From: Cyanobacteria bacterium M_surface_7_m2_040
GTDB taxonomy: Bacteria > Cyanobacteriota > Cyanobacteriia > PCC-6307 > Cyanobiaceae
Direction of reading: 5' to 3'
Length of the DNA stretch: 9,498 bases
NCBI GenBank assembly: GCA_016882555.1
Contig: VGPQ01000033.1
Coordinates: 1-9,498, forward strand
The notes under the pieces are model-generated. The model saw only the letters and a list, made by a program, of their open reading frames with translations, searched no databases and was not told the origin of the DNA. Made by a program: the position numbers and the translations under genes. Numbering within the stretch: position 1 is the stretch's first letter; every line of letters begins with the position of its first letter. Positions 7,134 to 9,498 of the stretch are shown here, piece after piece.

Positions 7134-7730
7134 ATGACCGCCGTGCTTGAGCCTTCCTCCCTGGTTGCCCGCCTGCAGGCAGGCCAGGCGGTGCTGTTTC
7201 CCACCGACACCCTGGTGGCGCTGGCGGCCTTGCCCGAGCATGCAGGCCAGATCTGGCAGCTCAAGCAACGTCCGCCCGACAAACCTCTGATCCTGATGGG
7301 GGCCGACCTGGCCCAGTTGCAACAGGTGGCGGGTGTGCAGTGGCCGCCCCAGGCGCTGCAATTGGCGGCGCAGCACTGGCCCGGTGCCCTCACCCTGGTG
7401 CTGCCAGCCACGGGGCCCCTGGCGGCGCAGCTGCATCCCGGCGGCTGCAGCCTGGGGCTGCGGGTGCCGCGCTGCCCCATGGCCCAGGCGCTGCTGCGGT
7501 TGAGTGGGCCGCTGGCCACCACCAGCGCCAACCGCTCGGGCGAACCGGCGGCCACCACGGCTGCCGAAGCCAATGCCTGCTTTGGGGCCCAGGGGGTGCC
7601 CTTGCTGGGGCCCGTGCCCTGGCCGGCGCCGGCGGGGCAGGCCAGCACCGTGCTCGCCTGGCAGCACGGCAGTTGGCGCAGGCTGCGGGCTGGAGCTGTA
7701 GATGTGGGCGCTGTTGAGAATTTGTGCTGA
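7134..7730 (+). CDS. tsaC: Threonylcarbamoyl-AMP synthase (Sua5/YrdC/TsaC family)
   Basis: This 198-residue protein contains the YrdC fold: VLFPTDTLVALAAL near the N-terminus, LKQRPPDKPLILM (the K-x-R...K-P nucleotide-binding motif), SLGLRVPRCP, and TTSANRSGEPA. It makes threonylcarbamoyl-AMP from threonine, bicarbonate and ATP, the first step of the universal t6A modification at position 37 of ANN-decoding tRNAs. It is the short form without the C-terminal Sua5 extension. The usual PTDTVYGL is changed to PTDTLVAL. A CGGAG ribosome binding site sits 3 bases before the ATG and just after the ATPase stop. In related picocyanobacteria I recall it directly following prmC. Confidence 0.92.
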   Translation: MTAVLEPSSLVARLQAGQAVLFPTDTLVALAALPEHAGQIWQLKQRPPDKPLILMGADLAQLQQVAGVQWPPQALQLAAQHWPGALTLVLPATGPLAAQLHPGGCSLGLRVPRCPMAQALLRLSGPLATTSANRSGEPAATTAAEANACFGAQGVPLLGPVPWPAPAGQASTVLAWQHGSWRRLRAGAVDVGAVENLC

Positions 7731-7759
7731 ACTGCGATCAGCGGTGCAGGCAAATCCCC

Positions 7760-7927
7760 ATGGCGGCGCTGATGGTGATGGTCACGGTGGCGCTGGCGGT
7801 GGCCTTTTGGCTGATGTCACCGCTCAGTGCTGCACTCACACCTCTGGTCGAACTGCACCCGCTGCCCTGGGTGCTGGTTCTGGTGGGCGCATGGCTGTTG
7901 GCGGGGCGTTCGTCAGACAGCGGTTGA
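7760..7927 (+). CDS. Small two-helix membrane protein of unknown function
   Basis: This encodes 55 residues. Two hydrophobic stretches, LMVMVTVALAVAFWLM (about 4-19) and LPWVLVLVGAWLLAG (about 34-48), are linked by SPLSAALTPLVELHP and followed by the short polar tail RSSDSG. This is a typical hairpin membrane protein. It begins 29 bases after tsaC on the same strand and keeps the high-GC coding style of the core genes, which suggests it is real and co-transcribed. I do not recognise a family. Alternative in-frame starts lie at the following methionines; there is no clear Shine-Dalgarno sequence. Confidence 0.6.
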   Translation: MAALMVMVTVALAVAFWLMSPLSAALTPLVELHPLPWVLVLVGAWLLAGRSSDSG

Positions 7928-8157
7928 TCTGCGGAATGCTGGGTTGCGGCGCCGCCATGGCCAACAGCACTGCCATCGTGATCACTCCGCTGAAAAGAGC
8001 TTCTGCTGCACTGCGTGTCAACAGCATCGAGGCTGTAGCGGTTCACGGAGCAGATTGAACTGCTGTCTTGGCTTTCAGCATCTACCGCTGCAGATTTGCT
8101 GTTGATTCGGCACCACATTTCACGCAGTGCTGAATGCCATAGCTCATAACCACATAA
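7928..8157. other. Gene-poor, less GC-rich intergenic stretch
   Basis: No convincing gene is seen on either strand. The composition shifts from the GC-rich style of the preceding genes to a more mixed one, with AT-rich patches near 8120-8160. A leftward frame at 7836-8027 encodes a signal-peptide-like start (FSGVITMAVLLAMAAP), but its remainder looks like a shadow of the membrane protein gene. A 40-codon rightward frame at 7936-8058 has no recognisable features. No tRNA cloverleaf was found. Confidence 0.6.
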
Positions 8158-8187
8158 AACCGCCCAGGCTTACCAAACAGGGTTTCG

Positions 8188-8562
8188 TTGCTGCTGGAGC
8201 ACTGCCAGCAACTGTTTTGCGGCCAGAATGCGATGTGGTGGCCCCATCTCGGTTGGCTGGCCACCCCCCTGAGCCGCGATTGGATCACCAGCGAGCCTGC
8301 CCAGCAGGCCGTGCACTGCGATCACCACAGCCACACTTTATTTGGCCGCAACGTCACCAACACCAGCATGCATTGCCTGGAGCTGCGCTATGAACCGGGC
8401 CGCTTCTATTTGTTCAACAACCAGGTACCCCACACCGTGATCAACCTGGATGTGAACCGCTACCTGTTTTCGCTGGAATTTGCCGAACCCCTCAGCTACT
8501 TCGACCTCAAGCAGCGGTTTGCCGATGCCGGCCTGCTGGAACCCCAGACCGATGTGCCATGA
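8188..8562 (+). pseudogene. Aspartyl/asparaginyl beta-hydroxylase-like 2OG-Fe(II) oxygenase, C-terminal fragment
   Basis: This frame is open from 8158, with only TTG at 8188 as a possible start (124 residues). Residues 64-100, LELRYEPGRFYLFNNQVPHT followed by VINLDVNRYLFSLEF, closely resemble the end of Asp/Asn beta-hydroxylase-like jelly-roll domains. His82 would be the distal iron ligand and Arg91 the 2-oxoglutarate-binding arginine. The N-terminal half, where the first iron-binding histidine and substrate residues should lie, is short and poorly matching. An HCD triplet at 43-45 could be a degenerate HxD. I read this as a truncated or decayed gene. It lies 302 bases before the lanthipeptide synthetase on the same strand. 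An intact short oxygenase cannot be excluded: AGGG at 8179-8182 could serve the TTG. Confidence 0.5.
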
Positions 8563-8864
8563 ATCCGGTGTTGGCACAGCCGCGCCCATGACCGTCGCTG
8601 ATCACAGCGATGCTGGGCCAGCACCACGAGCTTTACGCCACAGCATGGCCCAACTGCTGTGCAGCGAACAGACAGAGCACCAACACAATCGCTGAGGCTG
8701 AAACTGTGCAACCAGCATTCAGTCAGCTATGGGGTGAACTCGTGCTGCACTCTGAGCTGGTGATGCTGCCAGTGCAATTGGGTTGGGGGTTGGGTTATTG
8801 CTGAGCGTGATCGAGACGTTGCCAGACCTTTCGATCGCCTTAGGGTCCTGCATTGAGAACGTTG
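8563..8864. other. Intergenic region before the lanthipeptide synthetase gene
   Basis: These 302 bases lack a recognised gene. Short rightward frames exist: 8588-8695 (35 residues) and 8610-8804 (64 residues, with NCCAANRQSTNT and a terminal Cys). Neither has a Nif11-like or nitrile hydratase-like leader, nor a GG/GA cleavage site before a Cys/Ser/Thr-rich core, so no precursor peptide is called. A G-rich stretch lies at 8780-8794. The region must contain the promoter of the synthetase gene unless transcription reads through from the left. Confidence 0.55.
8819..8846 (+). promoter_or_regulatory. Weak candidate promoter for the lanthipeptide synthetase gene
   Basis: TTGCCA (8819-8824, five of six matches to TTGACA) and TAGGGT (8841-8846, three of six matches to TATAAT) are 16 bases apart, about 20 bases before the start codon. 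The -10 is poor, so this is only a candidate. Confidence 0.2.
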
Positions 8865-9498
8865 ATGACCATGCAATCCAGTCTTGCGGTGCAGCAGGTC
8901 GAGATGCTCGAGGCATCCCTTCGCCGCGAAGGTTGGAGCTTGCATCAGCGCTTAGACAGCGCCGCTGGCCAATCGGGCGCACTTGAAACGAGTGCGCTGC
9001 TTGAGAGCTGGCGGCAGGTGGTTGCGCCTGACAACCCAGCCAATTTCGACAAACGGCTCGCCTGGGATGACCTGAATGCCGCCAGCGCCGCCTGGGCCTT
9101 GGATCCGCCCGCTGCGGCGACGCCGCAGAGCCCGGACTGGTGGCCCCTGCTGCAGGCCCTGCGCCAGGCCGGCCATGACGCCGCTGCCGATGCGACGCAC
9201 CAAGCGCTTTCGCAACGTGGCGGCACCCAGCCTTTTGTGCATGCCTGGCGACCCGCCGCCGCCTGGGCCCTGGGCACCCTGCAGCAGCGTTGCGCCGATC
9301 TTCAGCCCCAGTTGATGCTGAGTGAGGCGGCCTGGCTCGATCTGGGCGAAGCCCTGCTCGAACGCCTCTGCAACACGGCCGATCAGGCCCTGTGGGAGCT
9401 GTTTAATCAGCGCCGCACCCCGGGCCAGATGCTGCTGGCCCATCTGGGTGCCAGCGGCGATGGCACAGGCGAGCCCGTTCACGAGGCCTACGACGCCT
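8865..9498 (+). CDS. lanM: Class II lanthipeptide synthetase LanM, N-terminal part (runs off the right edge)
   Basis: This is an open frame of 211 codons with no stop before the window end. LanM enzymes phosphorylate and dehydrate Ser/Thr in a precursor peptide through the N-terminal DUF4135 domain, then cyclise with Cys through a C-terminal LanC domain. The visible part matches the start of LanM/ProcM-type proteins: ALLESWRQVVAPDNPANFDK and then RLAWDDL (44-70), TQPFVHAWRPAAAWALGTLQ (121-140), and EAAWLDLGEALLERLCNTAD followed by a RRTPGQMLLAHLG segment (154-195). The catalytic kinase motifs, the LanC domain and its zinc ligands would lie beyond the edge. ATG 8865 is chosen because GAGAA lies 5 bases upstream; ATG 8871 and TTG 8853 are in frame. 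Base composition resembles the core genes more than the stretch before it. The family call is from remembered patterns. Confidence 0.8.
   Translation, partial: MTMQSSLAVQQVEMLEASLRREGWSLHQRLDSAAGQSGALETSALLESWRQVVAPDNPANFDKRLAWDDLNAASAAWALDPPAAATPQSPDWWPLLQALRQAGHDAAADATHQALSQRGGTQPFVHAWRPAAAWALGTLQQRCADLQPQLMLSEAAWLDLGEALLERLCNTADQALWELFNQRRTPGQMLLAHLGASGDGTGEPVHEAYDA

Noticed and set aside
6884..7753. Leftward frames antisense to tsaC and the ATPase 3' part
   Set aside because: They overlap two genes with clear motifs on the plus strand, and the predicted products look random.
7731..8187. Search for a tRNA gene downstream of tsaC
   Set aside because: No T-loop GGTTCRA-type sequence with matching stems was found on either strand in this stretch.
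8780..8794. G-rich GGGTTGGGGGTTGGG as a quadruplex
   Set aside because: Only three G tracts are close together, so a stable intramolecular quadruplex is doubtful and no function is suggested.
1..9498. CRISPR arrays, transposases, integrases or insertion sequence ends
   Set aside because: No regularly spaced direct repeats, transposase motifs or terminal inverted repeats flanking an open frame were seen.

Overview
The window comes from a GC-rich picocyanobacterium, most likely Cyanobium or a high-GC Synechococcus. It carries psbB, psbT and psbM, so the host performs oxygenic photosynthesis. The gene order photosystem II genes, dprA, prmC, then a Sua5/YrdC gene resembles what I remember of marine and freshwater Synechococcus and Prochlorococcus. 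Genus is an inference; the cyanobacterial assignment is firm.

Left part (1-2400): a photosystem II block. psbB (CP47) and the start of psbT read leftward. A [2Fe-2S] ferredoxin-like gene and psbM read rightward from a shared 115-base divergent region. Middle (2403-5911): a tandem universal stress protein reads leftward and ends 4 bases from psbM. It is divergent from a rightward run of a hotdog acyl-CoA thioesterase, dprA and prmC. A full match to the cyanobacterial LexA box lies directly in front of dprA, which suggests SOS control of this DNA-uptake gene.

Right part (5912-9498): an AAA_14/DUF4143 ATPase gene sits between prmC and the tsaC/Sua5-type gene. It is split by a +1 frameshift at a run of six G. 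A 20-bp perfect palindrome with an extra half-site lies upstream of it. After tsaC comes a small two-helix membrane protein, then about 940 bases that are gene-poor and less GC-rich. The only recognisable remnant there is the C-terminal part of an aspartyl/asparaginyl beta-hydroxylase-like protein.

The right edge holds the first 211 codons of a class II lanthipeptide synthetase (LanM, the ProcM family), open to the window end. The photosystem, prmC and tsaC genes look like conserved core. The ATPase and the stretch from about 7930 to the end look like accessory insertions. No tRNA, rRNA, CRISPR array, transposase or complete insertion sequence was seen.
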